From positions 1-64,000 of the IMG/VR virus record IMGVR_UViG_3300046499_000502: a stretch of DNA of 64,000 bases, one strand, 5' to 3'. Below the pieces are notes generated by a model, which saw only the letters and a list, made by a program, of their open reading frames with translations, did no database searches and had not been told where the DNA came from. Every line of letters starts with the position of its first letter. The first letter of the stretch is position 1. Shown in pieces: positions 46,959-56,812 of the stretch. This DNA comes from a virus. The position numbers were made by a program, and so were the translations under genes.

Positions 46959-47729
46959 TCAGAAGTGGCAGGTGACGATGACAATTCCGGCGCCCCCGTT
47001 GCCGCCCGCCTGGGCTGCTGCGGTAGATCCGCTCGTGCCCCCCAGGGCTCCACCGCCGCCTCCGCCGAAACGGTTGCCGGTGTCGGCGGCGGTGCCCGCG
47101 CCGGCCACGGTGGTCCCGGACGGGCCACGGCGCTGGTTGCCCATGAATCCGATGCCGCCGTAGGCCTGTGCGGTCGGTGTGCCGGTGATGACGATGCCGT
47201 TTCCGCCGTCGCCGCCAGCGACCTGAATGTCTCCGGCCGAGCCCACCCCGGCGGCGCCGCCTGTGGCGCTGTTGCTGCCGCTCGTGGCGGTCCCGGGCGA
47301 GCCGCCCGATCCGCCACCTGCGACCACGAGGGAGCCGAACGAGGAAGCGCTACCCGTCGAACCGGTATTGGCGCCTGCCGTTGCTCCGGCTCCTCCGGCG
47401 CCGACGGTGACCGAGACGGTTGCGCCGAGGCTGGACGCCGCAATGATGGATTCGGCGTAGCCGCCGCCTCCGCCACCGCCCGCCACGGACGCCTGGCCGG
47501 AGGGCGTGGACGGGGTTCCGCCCCCGCCGCCGCCGCCGCCCTGCACCTGGACGCGCACCCACTTCGCGCTGGCCGGCTTGGTCCACGACCCGCTGGATGT
47601 GAACACCTGCCGGGCTGGCATGTTCAGTTGCGGGTCCACGTTCTGGGCCAGCGTCTGCATGTGCTCCCAGATCCGCGCGTGGTCCGAACTTTCGGGATAC
47701 GTGATCCCGTTCGGGGTCTGCTGGGTCAT
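46959..47729 (-). CDS. glycine-rich tail fibre protein
   Basis: A 256-residue protein. The N-terminal 80 residues include TPNGITYPESSDHARIWEHM and a beta stretch. Residues about 80-256 are poly-Gly-rich (runs of up to eight Gly), ending AGIVIVTCHF. This is the glycine-rich fold seen at the tips of phage fibres, where Gly-rich loops set receptor specificity. Its start overlaps the preceding stop. Confidence 0.82.
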   Translation of the reverse strand: MTQQTPNGITYPESSDHARIWEHMQTLAQNVDPQLNMPARQVFTSSGSWTKPASAKWVRVQVQGGGGGGGGTPSTPSGQASVAGGGGGGGYAESIIAASSLGATVSVTVGAGGAGATAGANTGSTGSASSFGSLVVAGGGSGGSPGTATSGSNSATGGAAGVGSAGDIQVAGGDGGNGIVITGTPTAQAYGGIGFMGNQRRGPSGTTVAGAGTAADTGNRFGGGGGGALGGTSGSTAAAQAGGNGGAGIVIVTCHF

Positions 47730-48547
47730 GAACTCCGCCTCCAATAAAGCGTCAAACTCCAGGCGGCGGACCAGGAGCCGCGTCCTGCGAGACGGATGTA
47801 GGGGTCGTCGGCGCTGACCGTGATGCAGAGTCCGCCGCGGGTGCCGTCGACCATGGCCTGCCCCCACGATGTGGGCAGGGCGAAGGTCGCCTCGGAGGGG
47901 CTGACGTGGCCCTGCACGCCGAGCGCGGGACCGCTCGTCGATTCGTTGAGTGTCGGGAAACTGCCCGGTCGGGTGGACTCCGACACCAGTCGCAGTGTCG
48001 CCGAGCGTCTCCCGTAGTCGCCCGAGGTCAGACGCCTCAGCTTTACGGTGGCCTTTGTGACGGTGGCACCCGAGATGGAGCGAGGCTTGGAGCCGTAGAA
48101 CGCGAACCCGGAGTTCCTGCCGAACCCGGAGCCGCCGTAGCGGCCCTGGTAGGTGTCCGCGTTGGTGGAGCTCCCCGTGTCGGTGCGCCAGTGTCCGTCA
48201 CGCCACGTCGATGTCGCGGCTGGCGAGCACACGAGGCTGCCGGTGGTGATGGTCGGCTTGGGCGCGGGCGCCGGATCGTTGGTGTCGATGGTGTTGTCGG
48301 GCGGCGGCGGTGCCGGTGGCACGGCGGGCGCCGAGGTCAGGGTCTGGATGGCCCAGTAGGTGGAACCTTTCCGGAGAATCAGCAGAGCCTGCTTGGCTGT
48401 GACTGTGAGGCCCGGTGGCACGCGGACGGTGACCTGGATACCGCCCACGTTCGCGAGGCAGGCCCCGCTTGCGGAGGCGGTCAGCGCCGTCCCGTATACG
48501 GTTCCCTCTCCAGCGAGCGAAACCCGGGTGTCTGCGAAGTCGGCCAT
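47726..48547 (-). CDS. minor tail protein
   Basis: A 273-residue beta-rich protein with a Pro-rich linker near residue 75 (APAVPPAPPPPDN) and a C-terminal jelly-roll-like region (GATVTKATVKLRRLTSGDYG onward). It overlaps the Gly-rich fibre gene and likely forms part of the tail tip. Confidence 0.75.
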   Translation of the reverse strand: MADFADTRVSLAGEGTVYGTALTASASGACLANVGGIQVTVRVPPGLTVTAKQALLILRKGSTYWAIQTLTSAPAVPPAPPPPDNTIDTNDPAPAPKPTITTGSLVCSPAATSTWRDGHWRTDTGSSTNADTYQGRYGGSGFGRNSGFAFYGSKPRSISGATVTKATVKLRRLTSGDYGRRSATLRLVSESTRPGSFPTLNESTSGPALGVQGHVSPSEATFALPTSWGQAMVDGTRGGLCITVSADDPYIRLAGRGSWSAAWSLTLYWRRSS

Positions 48548-49627
48548 CTACAGCACCCTCACCGTGAGATTCATTTCGCTTGGCGAGTACGGCAGTGTCA
48601 GCGTCTCTATGGCGCAGGGCGCGTTCGTCAGGCCGGCGCCGGTGGCGGAGATGATGTCGCCTGCCATCAGGCCAGGGTGCGGGACCATGGTCACGGCCAG
48701 GCGTCGAGACGTGGTCCGCCGCAGTTGTAGGAGTTTGGCTGCGGCACCCTTGCGGCATTGGTCGACGGTCGTCATCAGTGGGGAGCTGTACGTGTACGGG
48801 ACCGCGAGCGGGTTGAAGGGGCCTCCGAACATGAACGGTGAGGCGCTGTTCCTGTCGTAGGCGACGCCCTGGAGCTGGTTGCCAGACGCGTCCTCGCCTT
48901 GCGCGACGACGCAGTTGAAGGCGCCGTCGCGGCTGCTGGAGCCCTGCCAGTGCATGACGGTGCCGCCGTGGCCGTCGGTCAGGGACAGCACTGGTGTGCC
49001 GTCGTCGCTGACCGGCTCGACGAGTAGAACGCCGTCCTCGGTGACGTAGGCGTCGGCGGCCCACGCGTCGAGTACCTCGGTGAGGCCGCCGAGCCGATCG
49101 CTGTCCCACTGCATGCCGACCGGCACCGACCGGTCGACGAGCGTGCCGTCGAAATTCACGGTCAGCGCGGGCTCGACCAGCGAGCGGATTGTCGATGCGA
49201 GCGTGCCCGACGGCTGGAAGGGCGCCACGAATTTAGCCTCGTCGACCCAGGTGAGCAGGCCCTGCGCTGTGACGGTGACGGTGGTGTCGTCGGAGCTGGT
49301 CTCGGTGATCAGGAACCATCCGCGGTCGATCCACTCGAAGTCGCCTCCGCCGATGTCGACGCCATAGGAGATGTGGAGTTGCTGTCCGTAGGCGGCGAGC
49401 GGGTGGTCGGGGTCGGCGCCGGGATCCCACGTGTAGCCGCGATCGCGTCGGGGCACGGTCAGGCTGATGCGCTCCGGGACGGCGAGGGACCGGTCGCGGT
49501 CCTCGCTGCCGTCGGCGACGGGGATGTCCGCGGCGAGGAGGTCGCCGTCGCGCCAGGATTCGGCGCGCACGGACATGGTGAAGCTGCGCTGGACGACGCT
49601 CAGCGCCACGTCGGACATGTCCAGCAT
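48548..49627 (-). CDS. minor tail protein (DUF5047-like)
   Basis: A 359-residue protein with VPERISLTVPRRDRGYTWDP, GWFLITETSSDDTTVTVTAQ and MVPHPGLMAGDIISATGAGL, matching the DUF5047 minor tail proteins of Streptomyces siphoviruses. It is a probable baseplate hub. Confidence 0.82.
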   Translation of the reverse strand: MLDMSDVALSVVQRSFTMSVRAESWRDGDLLAADIPVADGSEDRDRSLAVPERISLTVPRRDRGYTWDPGADPDHPLAAYGQQLHISYGVDIGGGDFEWIDRGWFLITETSSDDTTVTVTAQGLLTWVDEAKFVAPFQPSGTLASTIRSLVEPALTVNFDGTLVDRSVPVGMQWDSDRLGGLTEVLDAWAADAYVTEDGVLLVEPVSDDGTPVLSLTDGHGGTVMHWQGSSSRDGAFNCVVAQGEDASGNQLQGVAYDRNSASPFMFGGPFNPLAVPYTYSSPLMTTVDQCRKGAAAKLLQLRRTTSRRLAVTMVPHPGLMAGDIISATGAGLTNAPCAIETLTLPYSPSEMNLTVRVL

Positions 49628-49630
49628 GGG

Positions 49631-51094
49631 TCACCCGAAGTCGTAGAGGGCGATCGCCAGCAGTGTGGAGAATGCGGCGGCGAGGTCGGCGAGGGTCGAG
49701 TAGTTGTCGGCGATGTCCTGGAGTGTGAATCCTGCGGCCTCCATGACGTCGGGCCAGTCGTCGGCTTTGACGACGTCGAGGGTGAACCAGCGGAATTCGT
49801 CGTACCAGGTGGGTGCCTCGTTGTCGGAGAGCAGGGCGTAGGTGCCGTCGAGGCGGCTCATTGACGTCTGCTTGCGGACGAGGATGACGCCTTCGGTGGC
49901 GTTGTCGAGGATCCCGTTGAGGGCGTCGCCGTCCTCATCGGTCTCGGTGCGCACGCTGATGGATGAGGACGGCGCGGACCGCGGGCGTCCCACGACGACA
50001 ATCCGGCCGCCGACGTTGAACTGGGTAGCGTCGCGGTCCCTTTTTTTCTCCAGAGGCGATTCGATTTTCACGGCGGCGCCGACACCGCGGATGGCGTCCG
50101 AGACGACGTCGCTGGTCACCGTGGACGTAATCGGCCCGGAGTACGCGGTCCACTGCTGGCCGTAGACGTCGGTGAGGATGGCCGCATAGTTCAGCGAGAT
50201 CCCGAACGGCTGCTCTGCGTCCACGCGCAGGAACGAGGACTGCCCTGTGACGTCGATGCCGCTGGCCGCGCGCACAGGGATGAGGTCGGTGCCGACCTGC
50301 CGGTAGAGGGTGATGGTGGTGATGTCGTCGGCGGTCAGGCCGGTCGCCGCTACGAGGTTGCGGGGCGGGAACACGGACTGCGGGGTGGCGTTGACGTCGC
50401 TGGACGCCTCCCGGACGCGCAACACGCTGGCAACCCCTGTCGTGGCGGTTGAGAGGGTCGCTGTGATGGTAGGCGCCATCGTGGCCGGGCCTGCGGTTAC
50501 TGACGCGCTGGCCGCTCCGGTGCGCGCTCCGTTGCCCGTCGCCGCCGCGGCGGAGAACCGGCCGACCGCCGTATCGAAGGTGACACCTGCCGCGGAGATG
50601 CCCACCGTCGGAAACCCGTCGGTCGACACCGGCAGGCCATACCCCCACCATGCAAAGTCGCCGGGAGCCCAAGTCAGGGCGGTAGTGCAAGGTGCCGAGA
50701 ACGCGGTGCCGGAGGTGGTGTCCTCGGCTGCCGCAAAGGCCCACCGCCAGCCGGTGCCCGCCGAGCGGGACAGTAGGGCGATCGTGCCTGCGATGACGGA
50801 GCCCGTGCCCCCGGAGGGGATGGAGGTGGTGGGCCCGGCGTCCCCGCCGATCATCTCGCGCACAAATATGGTGATCCTGCGCGGCCCCGTCCCGACCCCG
50901 AGTGTTCCGCCGCCCCCGGAGAACGATCCGGCGAGCGTCCAGCCCGACGGCGTGGACGGGATGCTGAGGTTGGGGTGCGAGGAGATAACCTGCAGAATTC
51001 CGAGCTGGCCGGCCGATGGGGTCGCGGAGTAGGACGGCGTGACGGTGTTCGCGTCGACCGCCGTTCCACCCTGACTGAGGTACGAGATCGTCAC
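49631..51094 (-). CDS. minor tail protein
   Basis: A 487-residue protein. The N-terminal 230 residues are Ser/Thr/Gly-rich beta structure (GGTAVDANTVTPSYSATPSA onward). The C-terminal half includes RIVVVGRPRSAPSSSISVRT and a distal-tail-like end. It is next to the tape measure gene, the usual place of the distal tail or tail-associated protein, and overlaps it by four bases. Confidence 0.77.
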   Translation of the reverse strand: MTISYLSQGGTAVDANTVTPSYSATPSAGQLGILQVISSHPNLSIPSTPSGWTLAGSFSGGGGTLGVGTGPRRITIFVREMIGGDAGPTTSIPSGGTGSVIAGTIALLSRSAGTGWRWAFAAAEDTTSGTAFSAPCTTALTWAPGDFAWWGYGLPVSTDGFPTVGISAAGVTFDTAVGRFSAAAATGNGARTGAASASVTAGPATMAPTITATLSTATTGVASVLRVREASSDVNATPQSVFPPRNLVAATGLTADDITTITLYRQVGTDLIPVRAASGIDVTGQSSFLRVDAEQPFGISLNYAAILTDVYGQQWTAYSGPITSTVTSDVVSDAIRGVGAAVKIESPLEKKRDRDATQFNVGGRIVVVGRPRSAPSSSISVRTETDEDGDALNGILDNATEGVILVRKQTSMSRLDGTYALLSDNEAPTWYDEFRWFTLDVVKADDWPDVMEAAGFTLQDIADNYSTLADLAAAFSTLLAIALYDFG

Positions 51095-54000
51095 CGCCGC
51101 CCCACCTTCGCCCGGTACGCCTGCCAGCCCTCGGACGCCTTGATCTTCGGTTTGACCTGGACGTCGATGAGGTCGCGCAGCCGGTCGTCGTTGAAGTGGA
51201 CGTGAACGTCAGTGCCATCACGGTTTTCCAGTGCGAGGGCAACCCGCTCCCACAGCGCGTTGTCGCGGGAGTTCGCGGAGGTCGCCGCGGTCGGGACGTA
51301 GCGGCGGCGCACGGAGACGCCAGACGCCGTGTCGGCGAGGCGTTGGGCTGCTCCTCCGGCGAGGTGGCTGTGCAGGTCCATGCCGTGGACCATGCCGAGG
51401 ACGACCTGCTTGCCGACCTCGTCACGGAACACCCCGGACGGGCTCTTGATCTTCAGAGCCTTCTTGATGGCCTTCACGAGATCGGTGGCGAGCTTGTCGA
51501 TCTGCTTCGTGAGAGCCTTCTCCTGCGACTTCAGGCCTGCGAGGAATCCCTCGCCAGCATGCTTGCCACTGTCGTACATCATGTCGGCCATGTCCTGGCC
51601 GAAGGATGTCGCCAGCTTCCCGCCGGACGCCACCAGGCCGTTCAGCTTGGTGATGTCCTGGGTGGTGACGTTCTTGTCGCCGAGAATGTTCGCGAGCTGA
51701 CTGCCCGGTCCGGCGTCCGACAGTTGCTGAAGCAGTGCCTTGCTGGCACCGCGCGCCTTCAGCGACTTCGTCAGCGACACGAAGTTGCTCGCGGTCTTCT
51801 GCTGGCCGCTCATCTGCGAAATGAGGCCGCCAATGTCGGTGGCCGATGTTCCGGAGATGGACAGGAAGTCGCTGATGTTCGACGCCTGATCCGATGCGTA
51901 CTGCATGGCCGCGGCGATGGTCTTCTCAATCGAGGCCCGCTTGTCGACGAGCTTCTCCAGCTTGTCGCCCGACTTCATGACCGTCTTGGACAGCTTGTCG
52001 AATCCGGCGTTCAGGAGCTTCGCGTTGAGGCTCTTGAGCGCCGAGGCGATTGCCGACGAGGTGCCCGCCGTCAGCGTCTTCAGCAGGCCGTTCTTGATGG
52101 TCGTGGCGATCGACGTCTTCGCGCTGCGCCTCGCGTTCTTCAGTGATATCTCCGCAGCCTGCAGCTCCTTCTCGGCAGCCTTCAGTCGCTTCTCCGCCGC
52201 CTGTACGCCTTTGTGTCGCCGCTTGGCGCGAGCGAGATCGCCCTTGGCGTCCCCCACTTTCCGCTTGTCGCGCCGCACCCGGTCCGCGGCGTTGGTGATG
52301 GTGCCGGACGCGTACCCGGGCAGTTTGATCCCGTTGGCCTTGGCGAACGCCATCGACTGCGGGTTGGACATCACGTCCTCGCCGCCCTTGAAGTTGACCA
52401 GCTCCGGGCCCTTTTCGCCGACCCAGGCCAGGCCCTTCGCGGCGCCGCCCGTGCCCTTGGCGTACCAGTGCGGCGAGCGGGCGAGCCACTGGCTGTAGGC
52501 GTTCAGCGGGCTGCCGTAGCGTTCGGCAATGTACGACAGACCCCACTTGATCTGCGTGGAGGCGTTCGTCTTCCAGTCCGAGCCCGCCGAGCCCATCTTG
52601 CTCGCCGGCAGCGACTGCGGGATGCCATACGCGCCGCTGCTCTTGTTCAGTGCGCGCTCGTTCCAGCCCGACTCGCCGTTCCACAGGTTCTTCAGGGCAG
52701 CCCACTGTGGGCCGGACCAGCCGCGGGCAGCCGCGAGCGCCTCACCGATCTTCTGGTTGGCCGACGACCCTCCGCCGCTTCCACCCAGACCGAGCAGGCC
52801 GAGCAGGTCACCCCCGAGGCCCCCAAGCGCCTTGAGGGCCTTGCCGGGTAGCTTGGTGATGCTGACCAGGCCCTTCTTGACGATCGACCCGAGCGCCTTC
52901 GGAAGGGAGCCGAAGACCTTCTTCGCGATGGCCGTGCCCGACGTCTTGGCCATGCCCTTCATGAGGCCGGTAACCAGGTGACCGCCGATACCCATGAACA
53001 CGCGGCTGGGTGACCGGATGCCGAAGAAGTGCTTCACCGCGTTGACGACGGGATCGACGATGGTCTTCTTGATCCAGGAGCCGATTCCCTTCATCGTCCC
53101 GACGATCCCGGTCTTAAAGCCGGAGATCAGCGAGCCGCCCTTGCTCACGAGCCAGCCGCCCGCCTTCGAGAACCGGCTCAGGACCGGGCTGGCGATATGG
53201 GAGTACGCCCACGACCCGATCGCCTTGGCGCCGACGCTGACGCCCGACTTGAAGCCGCCGACGAGAGCACTACCCTTGCCGATCAGCCACCTTCCCGATC
53301 GAGCCATCCAGTTGGCAATGGGCGCCAGGATGTGGTCGAACACCCAGCCGCCGATCGCTTTCGCGCCGGTACTGACGCCGCTCCTGAAGCCGGAGACGAG
53401 AGCGCTACCCTTGGACAGCAGCCACGACCCGGCACGCTTGAAGGCTCCGACGACCGGGTCGATAACCCACTTCTTGCCGAAGCCCCCAATGGCCCGGCCG
53501 CCCCGGGCCACGCCGCTACCGAAGCCCCGTGCGAGGTCGGCGCCCTTGCCGAGTAGCCAGCTGCCAGCCTTGACGAAAGGCTTCACGACGAGGCCGACGA
53601 TCTCGCCGACTTTCGCGATGACCCAGCCGGCTCCATCACGGATGCCGTTGCCCAGGAAGTGGATGGCGGCCTTGCCTTTGTCCAGCAGTTTGAGGCCCCA
53701 CACGCCGATACGCGTGGTGAGCAGCCCGGTCTCGCGCTCGATGATTTTTGCGCCCTCAGGGAAGACCCGGGCGAGCCCCTTCCACAGGCTCGTGCCGAAG
53801 AACTTTACGACCTTGCTGAAGGCGCGCGAGATCGGCCCGGTCAGACGATCGATGCCGCGGAGCATCGGTGCGAAAATCTTGAGGATCGGGATCCTCGAAA
53901 TGATCCTTTCAAGCGGTCCGGCGATCTTCCCGACACCCACGAAGGACAGCGCGGCGACGACCGTGTCCCACCAGTGCTTCTTCCAAAAATCGGCACTGAA

Positions 54001-55734
54001 CAAGTCCGCGCCGAAGCTGCTGACGAAACCGATCGCGAAGCCGAGAGCGTTGCCGCCGACCTCCTTGCCGATGTTCACCCAGTCGAGACCACCGAGGGCG
54101 CTCGCGAGCTGCTTGGTGAGCTTCCCGGCGTTCTTGGCTAGCCACTGGAAACTCTTGCCGAGAGCGTCTCCGAGCTGCGCGCCCATCTTCGAGAAGTCCG
54201 CGTTGCCGATGCCGATGGAGACGGCCTTGCGGATCGTCTCGCCGATCTTCTGGGCAGCGCTCTTGGGAGGCGCCGCCTTCGGCGATACGAGCGAGGCCAC
54301 CAGACCCGACCCGCCATGCGGCAAGGGCGCCAGCGCAGGCCCCCGCACACCGGTGGTGGGTGCGACCTGGCCGACGCCGTAGTGCGGCATCGGCGCCAGA
54401 GCAGGGCCCTTCACCTTCGCGGCTGCACTGCCGGAGCCCAGATGCGGAGACGTGTCGAACAGGCCGCTGACCAGATCCGATGCAGCGCTCTTCGTGCCGG
54501 AGAAGCCCTTCAGGAAGTCGGACACGAGGCCCTTGGCGGTCGAGATGCTGGTCTTGATGGCGTCGACCGGTATCAGGTTGCCCATGGTCCGCCCGAACCG
54601 CGCCGCGGCTGGCATGGCGTCCGAGGCGAGGAACTTCACGAACGCGGTGACGGGCGGCAACACCTTCGTGCCAACCCGGATGCCCATCACCTCGAGGTTC
54701 GAGACGAGCAGGTGCCATTGGGCCTCGGCCGTCTTGCGCTGCATTTTGACCGCGTCGTCGAACCGGCCGGTGCTGCGGTTGATCTGCTCCTGCTTCTTCT
54801 CGAGCACGTCGAGGTTGTTGAGCATCAGCAGGATGCCGCTCGAGGAACGGCCGCCACCAAACGCCCTGCTGAGCAGCTGGGACTGCTTCGAGGCGGACAG
54901 CCCCGACTTGTCGAGGTGCTCCTTCAGAAGTCCGATGGCGCCGATCAGTCCCTTTGGACCACGCATCGCGTCGGCGAGGTTCAGCCCGGTGAGTCCGATC
55001 TTCTTCAGCTGCTTCTCCGCCGCACCAGACGGGGCGCCCAGCAGCGAGAAGCTCATCCGCAGCCGGGTCGCGGCTGACGCGGAGTCGATGCCCTCGTCCG
55101 TCATCAGCGCGAGCGCGGCGCCGACCTGCTTCATCGACAGGCCGAAGGTCTTCGCCGACGGCAGGATGCCGGTGCCGATCGCCGCGTTGAACTGATCCAT
55201 CGACATGTTGCCCGCGCCGATGATCGCGTTCACCGTAGAGACGGCCTCGTGGAACGAGGTGGCGCCCTTGATGCCGGTCCGCCACGCGCCCGCCAGGGCG
55301 TTCGTGGTCTCTTCGAGGTTCGCGTGGCCGACCGCCGCGAGGTCCGACGCCTCCTTGAGGGCCTTCATCGCAGACACGTTGTCCATACCGACGCTCTTCA
55401 GGTGGTACAGCGACTCGGCGAGATGCTGCGGACCCTGCTGGGTGGACGTCCCCAGCTTCAACACTGCATCGGAGAGAACCTTGACGTCCTTCGCAGTGCC
55501 GCCGGCCTGCGTCGAGATCCGAGTCATCTCGGACTGGAACTCGGCCGCCTTCTTCGCCGACTCGCCCAGTCCCACCGCGAGCCCGGCAGCCATGGCGGCG
55601 CCCGCCTTGACGGCGGTCTGGCCGAGCTTCGCGAGCGTGCGCTCCGTGCTACTCGCGGACCGGCCCACCGTGTTGAACGTGCGGGACGCCGAGTCGTGGG
55701 CGATGAGCCGGTAGATGATGCTGGAGCTGGCCAT
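51091..55734 (-). CDS. tape measure protein with lytic transglycosylase domain
   Basis: A 1547-residue protein. The N-terminal region (about 30-330) matches the phage tail tape measure core, starting SSIIYRLIAHDSASRTFNTV. Hydrophobic segments follow. Tandem units of about 50 residues at about 715-915 share AGSWLLxKG and GxKAIGxW. A goose-lysozyme/SLT-like domain lies near 1010-1110 (ALKNLWNGESGWNERALNKS and GAYGIPQSLPASKMG). The C-terminus is a coiled coil. It sets tail length and probably opens the cell wall at injection. Confidence 0.92.
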   Translation of the reverse strand: MASSSIIYRLIAHDSASRTFNTVGRSASSTERTLAKLGQTAVKAGAAMAAGLAVGLGESAKKAAEFQSEMTRISTQAGGTAKDVKVLSDAVLKLGTSTQQGPQHLAESLYHLKSVGMDNVSAMKALKEASDLAAVGHANLEETTNALAGAWRTGIKGATSFHEAVSTVNAIIGAGNMSMDQFNAAIGTGILPSAKTFGLSMKQVGAALALMTDEGIDSASAATRLRMSFSLLGAPSGAAEKQLKKIGLTGLNLADAMRGPKGLIGAIGLLKEHLDKSGLSASKQSQLLSRAFGGGRSSSGILLMLNNLDVLEKKQEQINRSTGRFDDAVKMQRKTAEAQWHLLVSNLEVMGIRVGTKVLPPVTAFVKFLASDAMPAAARFGRTMGNLIPVDAIKTSISTAKGLVSDFLKGFSGTKSAASDLVSGLFDTSPHLGSGSAAAKVKGPALAPMPHYGVGQVAPTTGVRGPALAPLPHGGSGLVASLVSPKAAPPKSAAQKIGETIRKAVSIGIGNADFSKMGAQLGDALGKSFQWLAKNAGKLTKQLASALGGLDWVNIGKEVGGNALGFAIGFVSSFGADLFSADFWKKHWWDTVVAALSFVGVGKIAGPLERIISRIPILKIFAPMLRGIDRLTGPISRAFSKVVKFFGTSLWKGLARVFPEGAKIIERETGLLTTRIGVWGLKLLDKGKAAIHFLGNGIRDGAGWVIAKVGEIVGLVVKPFVKAGSWLLGKGADLARGFGSGVARGGRAIGGFGKKWVIDPVVGAFKRAGSWLLSKGSALVSGFRSGVSTGAKAIGGWVFDHILAPIANWMARSGRWLIGKGSALVGGFKSGVSVGAKAIGSWAYSHIASPVLSRFSKAGGWLVSKGGSLISGFKTGIVGTMKGIGSWIKKTIVDPVVNAVKHFFGIRSPSRVFMGIGGHLVTGLMKGMAKTSGTAIAKKVFGSLPKALGSIVKKGLVSITKLPGKALKALGGLGGDLLGLLGLGGSGGGSSANQKIGEALAAARGWSGPQWAALKNLWNGESGWNERALNKSSGAYGIPQSLPASKMGSAGSDWKTNASTQIKWGLSYIAERYGSPLNAYSQWLARSPHWYAKGTGGAAKGLAWVGEKGPELVNFKGGEDVMSNPQSMAFAKANGIKLPGYASGTITNAADRVRRDKRKVGDAKGDLARAKRRHKGVQAAEKRLKAAEKELQAAEISLKNARRSAKTSIATTIKNGLLKTLTAGTSSAIASALKSLNAKLLNAGFDKLSKTVMKSGDKLEKLVDKRASIEKTIAAAMQYASDQASNISDFLSISGTSATDIGGLISQMSGQQKTASNFVSLTKSLKARGASKALLQQLSDAGPGSQLANILGDKNVTTQDITKLNGLVASGGKLATSFGQDMADMMYDSGKHAGEGFLAGLKSQEKALTKQIDKLATDLVKAIKKALKIKSPSGVFRDEVGKQVVLGMVHGMDLHSHLAGGAAQRLADTASGVSVRRRYVPTAATSANSRDNALWERVALALENRDGTDVHVHFNDDRLRDLIDVQVKPKIKASEGWQAYRAKVGRR

Positions 55735-55759
55735 GGCGCCTCCCCTTACTCACGGGTGG

Positions 55760-56325
55760 TCAGGGCCAGTTGCGGCCACGGGGCTCAGCGGCCTCGTTTT
55801 CGGCGGCCTCGCGGTCCTCGTCTTCGAGGCGGAAGAAGATTTCCCACTCGGTGAGCTCCCGGGCGGACACCCGGCGGAGCATCTCGCCTACGGAGCAGTG
55901 GAAGACGCGTCGGGCGAGGAAGAAGTAGAACCGGCGCTCTCCGCCGGATCGGAGTTTCCCTCCAACTCCGCCTTCTCCTCTTCGGACAGACCCGAGAGGC
56001 GGGAGGCGACGTCGTACAGCTTGTCGAGAACAGCCCCGTTCTTCGCGCCGAGCGCGGGGGCGTCCTGGTCGGTGAACAGACGCTCCCCGGCCTCGTCGAT
56101 GAGGCACTTCACCAGCAGCTTTGCCCGCATGCCTTCCTGGACGAGGACGGCCTCCATGCCCTTGCCGTCGAAGGTCGGCCGGAACTGGCGGACCGAACCC
56201 TGGAAGGCGTCGAGCTCGTCTCCGGTGAGGCCACGAACAATGACCTCGTCACCCCACTCGGGGACGGGGACCTTCTCGGTCTGAACGTCTACGGCTCCGA
56301 GGATGCCGTCTCGGGACAGGGCCAT
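55760..56325 (-). CDS. tail assembly chaperone, -1 frameshifted long form (gpGT-like)
   Basis: The same start as the short form. Slipping -1 at GGGAAAC (55954-55960) continues as LRSGGERRFYFFLARRVFHC and on to EAAEPRGRNWP, about 187 residues in total. The extension has no start codon of its own before the slip and is well conserved in style (aromatic and charged). Programmed frameshifting here is a hallmark of siphovirus tail genes. Confidence 0.85.
55888..56325 (-). CDS. tail assembly chaperone, short form (gpG-like)
   Basis: A 145-residue protein, MALSRDGILGAVDVQTEKVP onward, predominantly helical, ending in a Ser/Ala-rich tail. It lies between the tail tube genes and the tape measure, where siphoviruses encode the gpG chaperone. 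The heptamer GGGAAAC near its end allows a -1 shift to make the long form. Confidence 0.85.
   Translation of the reverse strand: MALSRDGILGAVDVQTEKVPVPEWGDEVIVRGLTGDELDAFQGSVRQFRPTFDGKGMEAVLVQEGMRAKLLVKCLIDEAGERLFTDQDAPALGAKNGAVLDKLYDVASRLSGLSEEEKAELEGNSDPAESAGSTSSSPDASSTAP
55954..55960 (-). other. -1 slippery heptamer GGGAAAC
   Basis: On the minus strand the sequence reads G-GGA-AAC in the frame of the short chaperone, a canonical X-XXY-YYZ site. Confidence 0.85.
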
Positions 56326-56332
56326 GGTTCTC

Positions 56333-56812
56333 CTAGCGAATGTCTCGTGAGATCCCGTCGAGGACGCGGTTGACGGCCTTGCGCGAGGCAAGTCCGAGCG
56401 GTCGCACGACGTGGAAGAAGTAGGGCTGCGGCTTCTGGTTGACCCACACCTCGCGGTTGCCGAAGACCGGATGCCGAAAGCGTTTCTTACCCTCGACCAT
56501 CGACGGCAGGCTCTTCATGTGGGTGGGCATTTTGCGGCCGTCGACGCGGATCGCGACGCCCGCCTGCTTACCGGCGGTGCGCACTTCGAGCTTCGTGGCC
56601 CGCGACAGATTCCCGCGCAGGCCCGACGCACTGTAAGCGCGCTTCGACGGGATGGAGCGGATCGAGTTGCGGACCACCGGAACGAGCGGCTTGGCCGCCG
56701 CGCGGAGTTCCTTCGTGAACCGCTTCTTGATCTCCTTGTTGTCGATGCCGCGCAGTTCGCGGGAGATGCGCCGCAGGTCATTCCCGTGACGCAGCCCCCA
56801 CTCGCCAGGCAC
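56333..56812 (-). CDS. HK97 gp10-like minor capsid/tail completion protein
   Basis: A 159-residue basic protein with ISRELRGIDNKEIKKRFTKE and KPLVPVVRNSIRSIPSKRAY, ending PYFFHVVRPLGLASRKAVNR. The pattern matches the HK97-gp10 family that completes the head-tail joint. GTG at 56812 overlaps the tail tube stop. Confidence 0.82.
   Translation of the reverse strand: MPGEWGLRHGNDLRRISRELRGIDNKEIKKRFTKELRAAAKPLVPVVRNSIRSIPSKRAYSASGLRGNLSRATKLEVRTAGKQAGVAIRVDGRKMPTHMKSLPSMVEGKKRFRHPVFGNREVWVNQKPQPYFFHVVRPLGLASRKAVNRVLDGISRDIR

Noticed and set aside
51196-52146. 316-residue plus-strand frame over the tape measure gene
   Set aside because: It is the reverse shadow of a confidently assigned gene; long antisense frames are expected at this GC content.
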